A DNA stretch of 11,556 nt, from positions 1 to 11,556 of the forward strand of contig MNUP01000008.1 in assembly GCA_001871075.1 (NCBI GenBank). Reading direction: 5' to 3'. Below, one piece after another: positions 5,035 to 11,460 of this stretch. The stretch is from Candidatus Desantisbacteria bacterium CG1_02_49_89. GTDB lineage: Bacteria; Desantisbacteria; UBA1551. How positions within the stretch are numbered: position 1 is the first letter of the stretch; each line of letters starts with the position of its first letter. A program made the position numbers and the translations under genes. Below the pieces are notes generated by a model. That model saw nothing but the letters and a program-made list of their open reading frames with translations, was not told the DNA's origin and searched no databases.

Positions 5035-5119
5035 GAGAATGGAAAATGGAGCAATAGACCGCTCCGATGTTACATCGGAGCTCTAATTTTTCGCTGCGCG
5101 AAAAATTGCCGGAGGAGAG
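5035..5119. repeat. Duplicated tRNA-adjacent block (copy B)
   Basis: The 85-bp counterpart of 4857-4942. Its last 13 bases are the genuine 3' end of tRNA-Leu with the discriminator. Hairpins lie at 5061-5081 and 5085-5107, immediately downstream of the tRNA in the direction of transcription, where they may help define the transcript end. Confidence 0.8.
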
Positions 5120-5189
5120 ATTTGAACTCTCAAGACCTTTCGGACAGTGGATTTTGAGTCCACCGCGTATACCATTCCGCCACTCCGGC
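5107..5189 (-). tRNA. tRNA-Leu (anticodon CAA)
   Basis: A class II tRNA of 83 nt including discriminator A73. The acceptor stem GCCGGAG pairs with CTCCGGC. The anticodon stem GTGGA/TCCAC encloses the loop CTCAAAA with anticodon CAA at 5154-5156 (reads UUG). A long variable arm (TGTCCGAAAGGTCTT) follows, and the T arm is GAGAG-TTCAAAT-CTCTC. CCA is not encoded. The long variable arm and A73 support leucine identity. The gene is flanked on both sides by inverted low-complexity repeats and on its 3' side by a duplicated block that repeats its last 12 bases, which makes the locus a plausible recombination or integration hot spot. Confidence 0.95.
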
Positions 5190-5321
5190 TAATAATCTAT
5201 TGCTCTATTCTCTATTTTCAGCTTTTAGATCTATTTTCTATTGCTCTATTCTCATTTTATAATCTATTATTCAATTGCTCCATTTTCGGATTTTGAGTTT
5301 ATTGTTCCATTCTCTATTTTC
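5190..5321. repeat. Degenerate ATTGCTCTATTCTC-type minisatellite
   Basis: About four imperfect copies of units such as ATTGCTCTATTCTCTATTTT, at roughly 5201, 5238, 5273 and 5300. On the minus strand they read as GAAAATAGAGAATAGAGCAATAGA-type units cut into pieces. The same purine-rich unit occurs in opposite orientation at 4857 and 5035, so the tRNA lies between inverted copies. Confidence 0.6.
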
Positions 5322-5561
5322 TTAGCTTATAGGTCGTGCGTAATGATCGACATAGCTGTCAACCAGTTCGCGGATTATTTTCTGGTATTTCGCGTGGGAT
5401 TGTTTCGCTATGTTTTTCAGGGTGTCTATGTTCGCCTTTTTCAGATAAAGCGTGACCTTTACTTTCTCTCCCCTCGCCATGAGCTCTTCGGGAGGTGGAA
5501 GAAAATCCTTTATCTTGACAAGTTCCCCGATAGGCATATTCAGATCAATTTTTTTCTTCAT
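5322..5561 (-). CDS. CopG-type ribbon-helix-helix antitoxin-like protein
   Basis: 79 aa from the ATG at 5561, chosen over the ATG at 5579 because AAAGGA lies 6 bases upstream of it. The N-terminal part (IDLNMPIGELVKIKDFLPPP, EELMARGEKVKV) and RHH part (VKVTLYLKKANIDTLKNIAK, then KYQKIIRELVDSYVDHYA) match the family of small CopG antitoxins whose usual partners are BrnT-like or related toxins. No such toxin gene is adjacent. The gene follows the HigA-like antitoxin gene by about 44 bp and lies in the same operon. It may be a second regulator of that operon or an orphan antitoxin left after its toxin was lost. Confidence 0.72.
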   Translation of the reverse strand: MKKKIDLNMPIGELVKIKDFLPPPEELMARGEKVKVTLYLKKANIDTLKNIAKQSHAKYQKIIRELVDSYVDHYARPIS

Positions 5562-5605
5562 AGTAATTCCTTTTTTCAATACCTTGTTTTAAATCTTCAC
5601 CGATG

Positions 5606-5905
5606 TTAAGTCAAGGTTATAAGAACCTTCTTGCCGAGAGCGTCTGCCACTTTTTCAAGCACTGACAGCGAGTATCCGCGGTAGTCCAGGGACTCCATTC
5701 TGGAAATTGCTTCCTGAGAGGTTTTTGCCAGCTTCGCAAGCTGGGATTGCGTGAGATTTTTTTTCTTTCTTGCCCTGATAAGCTGGAGCGCTGTCGCGAC
5801 AAAGGGATCGTCGTCCGCCTGCCGGGCGTATTTTCTGAATTCAGGGTTCTTAAGTTTCTTTTTCTCCCATTCCTCAAAACTCATCAGCTTTATTTTTTTC
5901 ATCAT
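5606..5905 (-). CDS. higA: HigA-like XRE-family antitoxin
   Basis: 99 aa. The N-terminal extension (SFEEWEKKKLKNPEFRKYAR) is typical of HigA proteins paired with Gp49/HigB toxins. An XRE helix-turn-helix follows at about residues 40-92: ALQLIRARKKKNLTQSQLAK, LAKTSQEAISRMES, YSLSVLEKVADALGKKV. It should neutralise the upstream toxin by binding it and repress the operon through the palindrome at 6285-6302. Its start overlaps the toxin stop by four bases (ATGA), so translation is coupled. A second ATG follows directly. Confidence 0.85.
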   Translation of the reverse strand: MMKKIKLMSFEEWEKKKLKNPEFRKYARQADDDPFVATALQLIRARKKKNLTQSQLAKLAKTSQEAISRMESLDYRGYSLSVLEKVADALGKKVLITLT

Positions 5906-6264
5906 AGCTTATACTCTCCCCGGGCGAACCTTGTTTCAAAATCCTTTTTAATTCTCAGCGCCCTTTCTATTTCTTCTTGCGGCACCCTGTCTGTCTTTTT
6001 GGTAAAGCCATGAGTGCATATTATGTGATTTTTCATAAAAAAGAAGTGTAAAACCCTGTGCTGATTGCCGCTGGATATCGCTCTCAATTCTCTTATGCCC
6101 TGGTCCAGATAATCCACATAGGGTCTTTTAAGCTCGTAGCCCATTTCCCGCAGAAGTTTTAACAGATTACTGATTTTAACCTGCGCCTTTACCGGCAGAC
6201 TATCCAGATATTCTTCAACCGGGCAGCCGCCGTCAGCAGACCTGTAGTATCTTATTTTCCACAT
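5902..6264 (-). CDS. higB: HigB-like (Gp49/RelE-superfamily) toxin
   Basis: 120 aa, matching the Gp49-like branch of HigB toxins: WKIRYYRSADGGCPVEEYLD, a helical part with KISNLLKLLREMG, then GIRELRAISSGNQHRVLHFF (residues 56-75), HGFTKKTDRVPQEEIERAL (85-103) and a basic C-terminal helix. The GIRELR, HRVL and HGFTKKT motifs are the conserved core of these mRNA interferases. A GGAG Shine-Dalgarno lies 5 bases before the ATG. The order toxin first, antitoxin second is the usual HigBA arrangement. The gene sits directly behind a TTGACA-17-TATAAT promoter with an operator-like palindrome. Confidence 0.87.
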   Translation of the reverse strand: MWKIRYYRSADGGCPVEEYLDSLPVKAQVKISNLLKLLREMGYELKRPYVDYLDQGIRELRAISSGNQHRVLHFFFMKNHIICTHGFTKKTDRVPQEEIERALRIKKDFETRFARGEYKL

Positions 6265-6280
6265 TCATGCTCCGTAATAT

Positions 6281-6309
6281 ATTATATATCAAAATTGATA
6301 TAATGTCAA
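6281..6309 (-). promoter_or_regulatory. Promoter and operator of the HigBA-RHH operon
   Basis: On the minus strand -35 TTGACA (6304-6309) and -10 TATAAT (6281-6286) are 17 bp apart. An 18-bp palindrome with 8-bp arms TATATCAA and TTGATATA (6285-6302) fills the spacer, as expected for an antitoxin operator that blocks RNA polymerase. Confidence 0.8.
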
Positions 6310-6401
6310 GAAAAATATAAAAATTCAATTATTTTTTAAATAACCGGCTAAACTTTCATTATTATTATACTCTTTCCCCCGTAACATCTACCCCTACTCG
6401 G

Positions 6402-7766
6402 TTATTCGACCTTTGATATTTTCATTGAGGCAACGGCGGGGCATTCTTCAGGAACAATATTCAGGCGGAGGTCGGCGCCGTTGCACCGCCCGCTGAAAAG
6501 CGCGTCCTTTACCGTGCATTCGACGGTCTTCCACGTTTTTGAATCGGTAAGCTTGAATACCTTAGCCAGTTTCCAGGAACCGGGTCCGTTCGGTCCCTTG
6601 ACCAGTTCGTCGCTTGAATCATAGACGATCTCGGCATAACCCGCGCCTTCATCAAAATAATCAACGCTGATAGCCACGCTGGGCGCCTTGCCGTCCTTGA
6701 ATTCGGGGTAATCAATATAAAAATACATATAGTATCCTTTTCGTTTTATATCTGGCTCCTTTACGCCCACCCATGCCGCCCGGCCGTCTTTCACTACCGG
6801 CACATTCTTAGAAAAATCCGCTGATTCGCCCAGGTAGATTCCGGCCTTTTTCTGTATCCTGTCCAGTGTCACGGAAATTTCTTTCAGGCCTTCAGGCAGG
6901 GGAAAACCGTAATGCGCGTCGAAACGGGAATCCACCTTCCCGCCGGAAACGCGTGTTCCGAACAACTGGCATCCGGTGGTCTGAATGCTTCCGCCGTTCT
7001 CGATAACAAATTCCGTGTCGCCGTAATGGCTCTTGTTAAGGTACACGTTCACCAGCTCGATACGTCCGCCTTCAGCGCGGATCTGGCCATACTGGTTGAA
7101 ATGCGCGAGCTCAAAGCGCAGCGTCCCGGACTGCGCCTTCACCGAGAACCTCGGCTTTCCCCACCAGAACATCGTGTTATATAAGGTAACGGCTGACTTG
7201 AATCCTTTGCCGGCCATAAAACATCCCGGTTCATCCGCGCTCTGCCCGGGCTCGTCGACGTCGCACTCGGTATTCACAAGCACAAGGCCGTTCTTTCCAA
7301 CGCCATCGAACACAACGCCCATTTTCGTGTAGTCTGAGCCGTGGCCGAGTACGAATCCGCTTGCGCCGTTGCCGCCTTCGGTTATGAAGTGAAGCCCTAT
7401 GCGCGAGTTAAAATTGAAATTCTCGAACTGGAGCTCGTTTTCGCAATAGCCGAAAACAAACGCTTCAAGATTTTCATTCTGGTATTTCAGCAGGGAAGCC
7501 AGGCCTGAACCGCCTTTTCCCTCTGTAAAATTCTTATCCTGGTACGGCGCGCGGCACCAGTAATGCCCATTGAACATAGCATTGCGCACCTCGCCGTTCT
7601 TTGAGCCTTTCCCGACACTGATACCGGTCCTCAGCGGCGCCCCGGCAACATAGTCAAGATAGTGGTCATCGCAGCGGTAAGAGGAAAAGTCCGCCAGGTA
7701 ATACGGGTTGAGGAATGTGGAGTTTATAACGTATATACCGGCGCCGCGCACAAAAACTTTTTTTCC
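6402..7766 (-). CDS. Secreted beta-helix protein, downstream part after a -1 frameshift
   Basis: About 454 codons from the frameshift point to the stop; with the upstream part (7724-8293) it makes a continuous protein of about 630 aa. The open frame can be extended back to an ATG at 7895, but those first residues are an out-of-frame reading of the carbohydrate-binding domain, so that start is not credible. From KKVFVRGAGIYVIN onward there are many short beta-rich turns (NGEVRNAMFNGHYW, LQFENFNFNSRIGLHF, ASGFVLGHGSDYTKMGVVFD, NGLVLVNTECD, SAVTLYNTMFWW, GRIELVNVYLN), which suggest a right-handed parallel beta-helix like those of polysaccharide lyases and some glycoside hydrolases. The last 150 residues form a separate beta-sandwich (YYMYFYIDYPEF through MKISKVE). 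The substrate is probably a polysaccharide; no catalytic motif could be fixed. Confidence 0.6.
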   Translation of the reverse strand, partial: GKKVFVRGAGIYVINSTFLNPYYLADFSSYRCDDHYLDYVAGAPLRTGISVGKGSKNGEVRNAMFNGHYWCRAPYQDKNFTEGKGGSGLASLLKYQNENLEAFVFGYCENELQFENFNFNSRIGLHFITEGGNGASGFVLGHGSDYTKMGVVFDGVGKNGLVLVNTECDVDEPGQSADEPGCFMAGKGFKSAVTLYNTMFWWGKPRFSVKAQSGTLRFELAHFNQYGQIRAEGGRIELVNVYLNKSHYGDTEFVIENGGSIQTTGCQLFGTRVSGGKVDSRFDAHYGFPLPEGLKEISVTLDRIQKKAGIYLGESADFSKNVPVVKDGRAAWVGVKEPDIKRKGYYMYFYIDYPEFKDGKAPSVAISVDYFDEGAGYAEIVYDSSDELVKGPNGPGSWKLAKVFKLTDSKTWKTVECTVKDALFSGRCNGADLRLNIVPEECPAVASMKISKVE

Positions 7767-8293
7767 TTTGAAGCGATCTTTATGCACGCTATCTCGCATT
7801 TCGGCTTGCCGTCGTTGGGCGGGTCTATCCTGAAACCGGTCACCTTTCCCTTCCAGTACTTGCTGCCCGACATGTCTATCTTGTACTCGTGCCATGCGCC
7901 GTCACCCGAAAAACCCGCCTGGGCCTTCTTGTTCTCATCCCACTTCTGGTCGTCCTCGGTGATGAAGAATATCGCGTCGCCCGCCCCGGTGCTCATTTTC
8001 ATTTTTATTATAATATCCGTAAATCTCGAAGCGTCTATGTCGACCGCGGGTGAAAAAATATAGGGGTCGTAGCCGTTGCATTCAAGAACAAGGGCGCCGG
8101 CGGCTATTTCCGCCTTCCCTATATTGCTCACCGGGCAACTCACCCAGTCTTCCCCGCCTTTGGAGAAATCCCAGTTGTAAAGCACGTCTACCCCGCCCTC
8201 TTTCGTCACTTCAGCCGCAGAAATACGGTTGAAGGTTAAAGGTTGAAGGTTAAAGGTTAAAACAAGAATCAGTAATAAAGAAATTCTGCGCAT
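7724..8293 (-). CDS. Secreted carbohydrate-binding-like domain, upstream part of the frameshifted protein
   Basis: 189 aa in this frame. A Sec signal peptide (MRRISLLLILVLTF, then a repeat-derived stretch, with cleavage likely after ISAA) is followed by a beta-sandwich resembling carbohydrate-binding modules, residues 30-178: YNWDFSKGGEDWV, GALVLECNGYDPYIFSP, RFTDIIIKMKM, WHEYKIDMSG, VTGFRIDPPND, CEIACIKIAS. Such domains are common at the front of secreted glycan-acting enzymes. At codons 177-179 (GAA AAA AAG) is the slippery heptamer A AAA AAG. A -1 shift there joins it to the long beta-helix frame, otherwise translation stops ten codons later. AAAGGGGG precedes the ATG. The cupin and metallophosphoesterase genes lie upstream. 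Confidence 0.65.
   Translation of the reverse strand: MRRISLLLILVLTFNLQPLTFNRISAAEVTKEGGVDVLYNWDFSKGGEDWVSCPVSNIGKAEIAAGALVLECNGYDPYIFSPAVDIDASRFTDIIIKMKMSTGAGDAIFFITEDDQKWDENKKAQAGFSGDGAWHEYKIDMSGSKYWKGKVTGFRIDPPNDGKPKCEIACIKIASKEKKFLCAAPVYTL
7757..7763 (-). other. A AAA AAG slippery site linking two reading frames
   Basis: The zero-frame codons GAA AAA AAG contain the dnaX-type heptamer A AAA AAG within a run of seven A. A -1 slip joins the 179-codon upstream part to the 451-codon downstream part. No obvious strong downstream stem-loop was found, so an indel in the homopolymer is as likely as programmed frameshifting. Confidence 0.55.
8228..8255 (-). repeat. 14-bp tandem repeat inside the signal-peptide coding region
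   Basis: The unit GTTGAAGGTTAAAG occurs twice exactly (8228-8241 and 8242-8255). Translated on the minus strand it gives LTFN...LTFN in the signal peptide of the carbohydrate-binding protein. The same text-like style of repeat fills the intergenic DNA just upstream. Confidence 0.7.
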
Positions 8294-8591
8294 AAAACCC
8301 CCTTTCCTTATCAGTGGCCAGTGTCCAGTTTAAAAATTAAAGATTGCAGATTGTAGATTGAAGGAATTTCATTTAATTAATTCCTTGTTGTTGCTCTGAC
8401 ACGCTGACACGCTGATGCGTTGACACGCCTTAAATCAAGGACACTGGTCGCCTCATCGGCGGGTCGCCGAAGTGGCGACAAGTGTCAAGAGTCAAGTTAA
8501 AAACAAATTCCGGACACCAGACGTTAAATTTAAAACTTTAAATAGAAATCCTTGTTGTTGATTCATAATTTATAATTCATAATTCATAATT
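8294..8591. other. Intergenic mosaic of short tandem motifs
   Basis: Between the cupin gene and the carbohydrate-binding gene lie AGATTG units (8342-8361), TGACACGC-type units (8397-8429), a strong hairpin (8440-8486), and TTCATAAT units (8561-8592). No coding region and no convincing promoter was found. A promoter for the downstream gene may be hidden here, since the hairpin would separate it from the cupin gene. Confidence 0.5.
8440..8486 (-). terminator. Strong hairpin downstream of the cupin gene
   Basis: Thirteen-base arms (GACACTGGTCGCC and GGCGACAAGTGTC) with one mismatch enclose a nested CGGCG/CGCCG stem. It lies about 105 bp after the cupin stop in the direction of transcription. 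There is no clear T tract, so it may be a REP-type palindrome or mRNA-protecting hairpin and not an intrinsic terminator. Confidence 0.4.
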
Positions 8592-8930
8592 TCAGTAGGT
8601 TATCTTGTCTTCGGGAAGGAACGGGCATTTGATAAAAATATACCTTACCGGGGCGCTTGTGTCGTTAACGATATCGTGTTTTTCCTTCGCTTCCAGGCGG
8701 AACACGTCCCCCTGCTTTACCCGGTGTTCCTTATCGTTCACCAGGATCTTCGGTTCGCCCTCGAAGAAATAAAACACCTCCTCGACCTCGTTATGGCCGT
8801 GCGCCCCCATCGCCTCGCCGGGTTCAAGCCGTATTATGCCCCATTCAAGTTTCGGTCCCCGCATCAGGTATTTCGGCCCCGACTTGTTGCCTTTCCTGTA
8901 TTCTTTTTCATTTTCATTTACTTTTTCCAT
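8592..8930 (-). CDS. Small single-domain cupin protein
   Basis: 112 aa from the ATG at 8930, which is preceded by AAGGGG at 6 bases; an upstream TTG at 8966 is less likely. Cupin motif 1 is GAHGHNEVEEVFYFFEG, giving the metal ligands His, His and Glu. Motif 2 is GDVFRLEAKEKHDIVN, giving the fourth ligand His, with the usual proline-glycine replaced by AK. The protein is therefore probably a metal-binding beta-barrel of the cupin_2 type, cytoplasmic. Such proteins include sugar isomerases, dioxygenases and sensors, and no substrate can be assigned. It lies between two secreted-protein genes, about 110 bp downstream of the metallophosphoesterase gene. Confidence 0.8.
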   Translation of the reverse strand: MEKVNENEKEYRKGNKSGPKYLMRGPKLEWGIIRLEPGEAMGAHGHNEVEEVFYFFEGEPKILVNDKEHRVKQGDVFRLEAKEKHDIVNDTSAPVRYIFIKCPFLPEDKITY

Positions 8931-8984
8931 CTTTTTCCCCTTGGATTTTTTAAGTGCAGTTTGCAAAGTTTATATAGTTTACAG

Positions 8985-9035
8985 AGTGAAAATCCGTGGA
9001 AATTCGTGTTAATTCGTGGTTACGGATATTTTTGT
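8985..9035 (-). repeat. ATCCGTGG/ATTCGTGG repeat with hairpin potential
   Basis: Degenerate units AATCCGTGG, AATTCGTGTT and AATTCGTGG, closed by arms AAAATCCGT and ACGGATATTTT. It lies directly after the metallophosphoesterase stop and could act as a weak transcription end. AATCCGTG-type units are a common intergenic repeat style in environmental genomes. Confidence 0.5.
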
Positions 9036-9040
9036 GAAGT

Positions 9041-11095
9041 TTATCTAACGCGCACGCTGAACCTTATCTCCCTTTCCTCTTCCGCTCCCAGCATCGCTAT
9101 CTTCCACCGCAGGCCTTTCACGTCTTCCTGCCCGAAATACGGAACGCTTCCCCAGGAATGCCACGCGCCAAGCCCGGGGTCAGAAGTATACGCCCAGGAA
9201 TCCGCCGGCGGGAACGTGTCCATCCCGATGAAGGAAACCGGGTTGTTTGAACAGGTATCGAATGCTTTCGCGTCAAGGATAACGATCTCCGTTGCTGTCT
9301 CTGTCCCGTTGTTCTTCACGGTTATGGTATATTCAAGCGCATCGCCTGCCGAGACCGGTATTGCCGCTGTGCCCGGCGTGTCAGAACCTGAATTCCTGTG
9401 GCTTTTTACAATTGAAATAACCGGCTGAACAACCGCCCAGGCCTGGGTATCGCAGAGTTCAAGGTCAGGCCGCGAAACCGTGATGACCGGAAAGCCTCCT
9501 ATCCTGTCCCTGTAGTAAAAAACAGCTGTTCCTGAAACCAGGCTTGCCGCGTCTATATTATTCCATTCAGTGCTGCTTACCGAGAAACTGCCTGCGGGTG
9601 ACGCGGTAACCAGGGATACCGTCCCGCCGAAGGTACCATCAATGCTGCCTGCCCCGTCCTGCGCTTCCACTGTGATCGCGGGCGAAGTCTCAACACAGCT
9701 GATGGAAAAAGGCAGGGATGTTATTCTTATCTGCGCCGGTCCTGTCTTTATTACCGCTAACGTAACAGTGGCGTCCGATGCTCCGGCCTGCGGTATATTG
9801 ACCCTTGCCAGCACGGCTGTTTTTGTCCCGCCCGCGTATCCGTATTCCGCTATTTTTTCACCGCCGTTCACCGCGTATCTGCCCGAAGCCAGAAGGAACC
9901 TGACGCGCCCGTCATAGAAATTCCTCTGGATCTTATTCAAGACCGTTATGGTATTCGCTGTCTGCGTGCCGTCGTCAGGCAGAGCGTGCGCCGCGGAAAC
10001 CCTCGCAGCCCCCCAGTCACCCACAAGCTGGATGTTATCAGAACCTCCGGCATGGCCTGAAAGCGGCGAGGAGCATGACCATCCGGAACCGGATTTCACG
10101 AACTCAAAAAAACCGCCGTTCGCGTAATTCTCGGCGCTCTGCGTGTAGACCGCGTAATAAGGGTTTGACTGCTTTATACCGTTGGCATGGGTATGTCCCA
10201 TAAGCATCAGATCGCAGGGCTTGTCTGTATCCGGAATAAACGCCGAAGGATTGGCATCAGTCCAGGCATGCTGGGCTATCAGCCTGTATTTTATGGAAGG
10301 ATCGTTCCAGTTCGTATTGTAATCGGACGCGGCCCATGTCTTCAGGGTTCCGTCGGTAAAATCATGCGCCAGCACGTAGAACGAGCCCATTATGAAGGAA
10401 AAACTTCGCTGGCCGAAACACGATTCCCATTTCGCGTTGACCCCGTCATCGTTATTGCCCTTTACCGTAACGCAGGGAACCCTGTATACTGTTTTCGCGG
10501 TTGTGTACCACGTAAATTTATTGTCCGTGTTCGTCCAGGCGTCGTCCACCTCGTCTCCCGTATTCAGCACAAGCCTCGGATTTATAAGATTGACAACAGG
10601 CGCAGCCCACCCTATAAGGCCCGCGCTCCTGTGTCCGTTCGCCTCAACGGCCGCGTCCTTGTCTATCTGCTCATCAGTAAGCTGTATTATGTAGAAGCTC
10701 GTTTCAAAGTCCCGGACAACGCTGACTGAATTTATCCAGCTCGCGCTTCCGCCGGCAGTGTGGGAAATATTCAACTTGAACAGCTCAGGCGGCGCGTCAG
10801 CCGGAACTCTGACCGTCAGGTTCCATCCGTTCTCCGTGCCGCGGTTTATTATGCCATAGGCAACATATGTCACGCTGCAGTTCCATGTCCTAAGGTCATT
10901 CTCCAGGGAAGCGCTCCACAAAGAAGCGGACAGGCCCGCGTCTCCCCTTATCTCAGCGATAATATCTTTGCCCGGCTCAGCGAAAGCGGGATTTGCCTGC
11001 CTGGGCGCCCATATTTCGATCGCCGCGCCCGCGCATTTTGCAGTCATTATCCCGCATATTAATACAATGATCCCTGCTTTGTTTTTACTGTTCAT
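9041..11095 (-). CDS. Secreted metallophosphoesterase with DUF11-like C-terminal domain
   Basis: 684 aa. A signal peptide (MNSKNKAGIIVLICGIMTAK, cleavage near CAGA) is followed by an N-terminal Ig-like domain (about 27-130: FAEPGKDIIAEI, WNLTVRVPADAPPELFKLNI). The calcineurin-like metallophosphoesterase domain spans about 133-335, with FYIIQLTDEQID (Asp141), LVLNTGDEVDD (Asp181), VKGNNDD (Asn214), AQHAW (His276) and LMLMGHTH (His301, His303). Gln143 replaces the usual His of the DxH motif, and GNND replaces GNHD/E. A further beta-rich region (385-555) precedes a DUF11-like adhesion/repeat domain (560-684: SAGDALEYTITVKNNGTETA). It should act outside the cytoplasmic membrane on a phosphate ester. 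It is the first gene after a good promoter; its Shine-Dalgarno is weak. Confidence 0.82.
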   Translation of the reverse strand: MNSKNKAGIIVLICGIMTAKCAGAAIEIWAPRQANPAFAEPGKDIIAEIRGDAGLSASLWSASLENDLRTWNCSVTYVAYGIINRGTENGWNLTVRVPADAPPELFKLNISHTAGGSASWINSVSVVRDFETSFYIIQLTDEQIDKDAAVEANGHRSAGLIGWAAPVVNLINPRLVLNTGDEVDDAWTNTDNKFTWYTTAKTVYRVPCVTVKGNNDDGVNAKWESCFGQRSFSFIMGSFYVLAHDFTDGTLKTWAASDYNTNWNDPSIKYRLIAQHAWTDANPSAFIPDTDKPCDLMLMGHTHANGIKQSNPYYAVYTQSAENYANGGFFEFVKSGSGWSCSSPLSGHAGGSDNIQLVGDWGAARVSAAHALPDDGTQTANTITVLNKIQRNFYDGRVRFLLASGRYAVNGGEKIAEYGYAGGTKTAVLARVNIPQAGASDATVTLAVIKTGPAQIRITSLPFSISCVETSPAITVEAQDGAGSIDGTFGGTVSLVTASPAGSFSVSSTEWNNIDAASLVSGTAVFYYRDRIGGFPVITVSRPDLELCDTQAWAVVQPVISIVKSHRNSGSDTPGTAAIPVSAGDALEYTITVKNNGTETATEIVILDAKAFDTCSNNPVSFIGMDTFPPADSWAYTSDPGLGAWHSWGSVPYFGQEDVKGLRWKIAMLGAEEEREIRFSVRVR

Positions 11096-11180
11096 TTTTT
11101 AAGGTTTCCGGGAAGGAGTCCGTCATATTTATCCGTCTACATCCGTTCTTTTGATCCGTCTGAATCTGCGCCCAACTTTT

Positions 11181-11208
11181 ATTATACTACTTAAAGATAA
11201 AAAGTCAA
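11181..11208 (-). promoter_or_regulatory. Promoter of the metallophosphoesterase gene
   Basis: On the minus strand -35 TTGACT (11203-11208) and -10 TATAAT (11181-11186) are 16 bp apart, about 85 bp before the ATG. The 5' leader contains ATCCGTC-type repeats (11128-11160). The -35 box lies 17 bp from the tip of the right-hand IS remnant, so the insertion sits close to it without disrupting it. Confidence 0.7.
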
Positions 11209-11276
11209 GCAATTTAATAAAGTATGTTCCGCAACATTCAAAAGTATACTTTTGGGAACCTTAAAAGTATACTTTC

Positions 11277-11405
11277 TCATAAATGATATTCCCCGATTTT
11301 CTGCTCATCTTTTAACACAATAATCTTTTTGTTGGGGATAAGACACACGGTTACTTCTTGCTCCGGAAATCGACCTACCTTCCAGATTCTGCCTTCGAGA
11401 GTACC
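11277..11405 (-). pseudogene. Transposase C-terminal fragment (right copy)
   Basis: The same reading frame as at 1-111, here with its natural end: residues continue KIIVLKDEQKIGEYHL and stop at TGA 11277-11279, two bases before the IS end motifs begin. The 5' part is replaced by the REP-like palindrome, so the domain with the catalytic acids is missing. It gives the orientation of the parent element: transposase reading leftwards, toward the end at 11225. Confidence 0.5.
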
Positions 11406-11413
11406 CACCCCCC

Positions 11414-11460
11414 TCACCCTACCCCTCTCCCTCGAGGGGAGAGGATAAAGGAGAGGGTGA
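11414..11460. repeat. REP-like palindrome (right copy)
   Basis: Identical to 120-166, with outer arms TCACCCT and AGGGTGA. Confidence 0.6.

Larger units (their letters stand above)
4296..5106. other. Repeat-rich stretch without intact protein genes
   Basis: This 811-bp stretch contains a probable gene remnant (4379-4550), a MITE-like palindromic element (4545-4706), the second copy of the DUF1016-tail repeat (4783-4810), two copies of an 85-bp tRNA-adjacent block (4857-4942, 5035-5119) and a palindrome (4942-4997). I see no intact coding region. Bases 4707-4782 and 4811-4856 hold nothing I can name. Confidence 0.6.

Noticed and set aside
5190-5321. CRISPR array
   Set aside because: The units are degenerate, run into each other without unique spacers, and there are no cas genes in the window.
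7767-7895. N-terminal 43 codons of the long downstream frame, starting at ATG 7895
   Set aside because: These codons are the second frame of the carbohydrate-binding domain; the real upstream partner is the 7724-8293 frame, so this start is an artefact of the frame break.
8931-8966. TTG start for the cupin gene
   Set aside because: The ATG at 8930 has a good AAGGGG ribosome site, and the extra 12 residues are basic, low-complexity and not part of a cupin.
8676-9428. 250-codon open frame on the plus strand
   Set aside because: It lies antisense across the cupin and metallophosphoesterase genes, has no ribosome site, and its product is low-complexity with no recognisable domain. The minus-strand frames carry clear motifs.
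10187-10729. 180-codon open frame on the plus strand
   Set aside because: It is wholly antisense to the metallophosphoesterase catalytic domain, whose motifs are unmistakable, and has no protein-like features.
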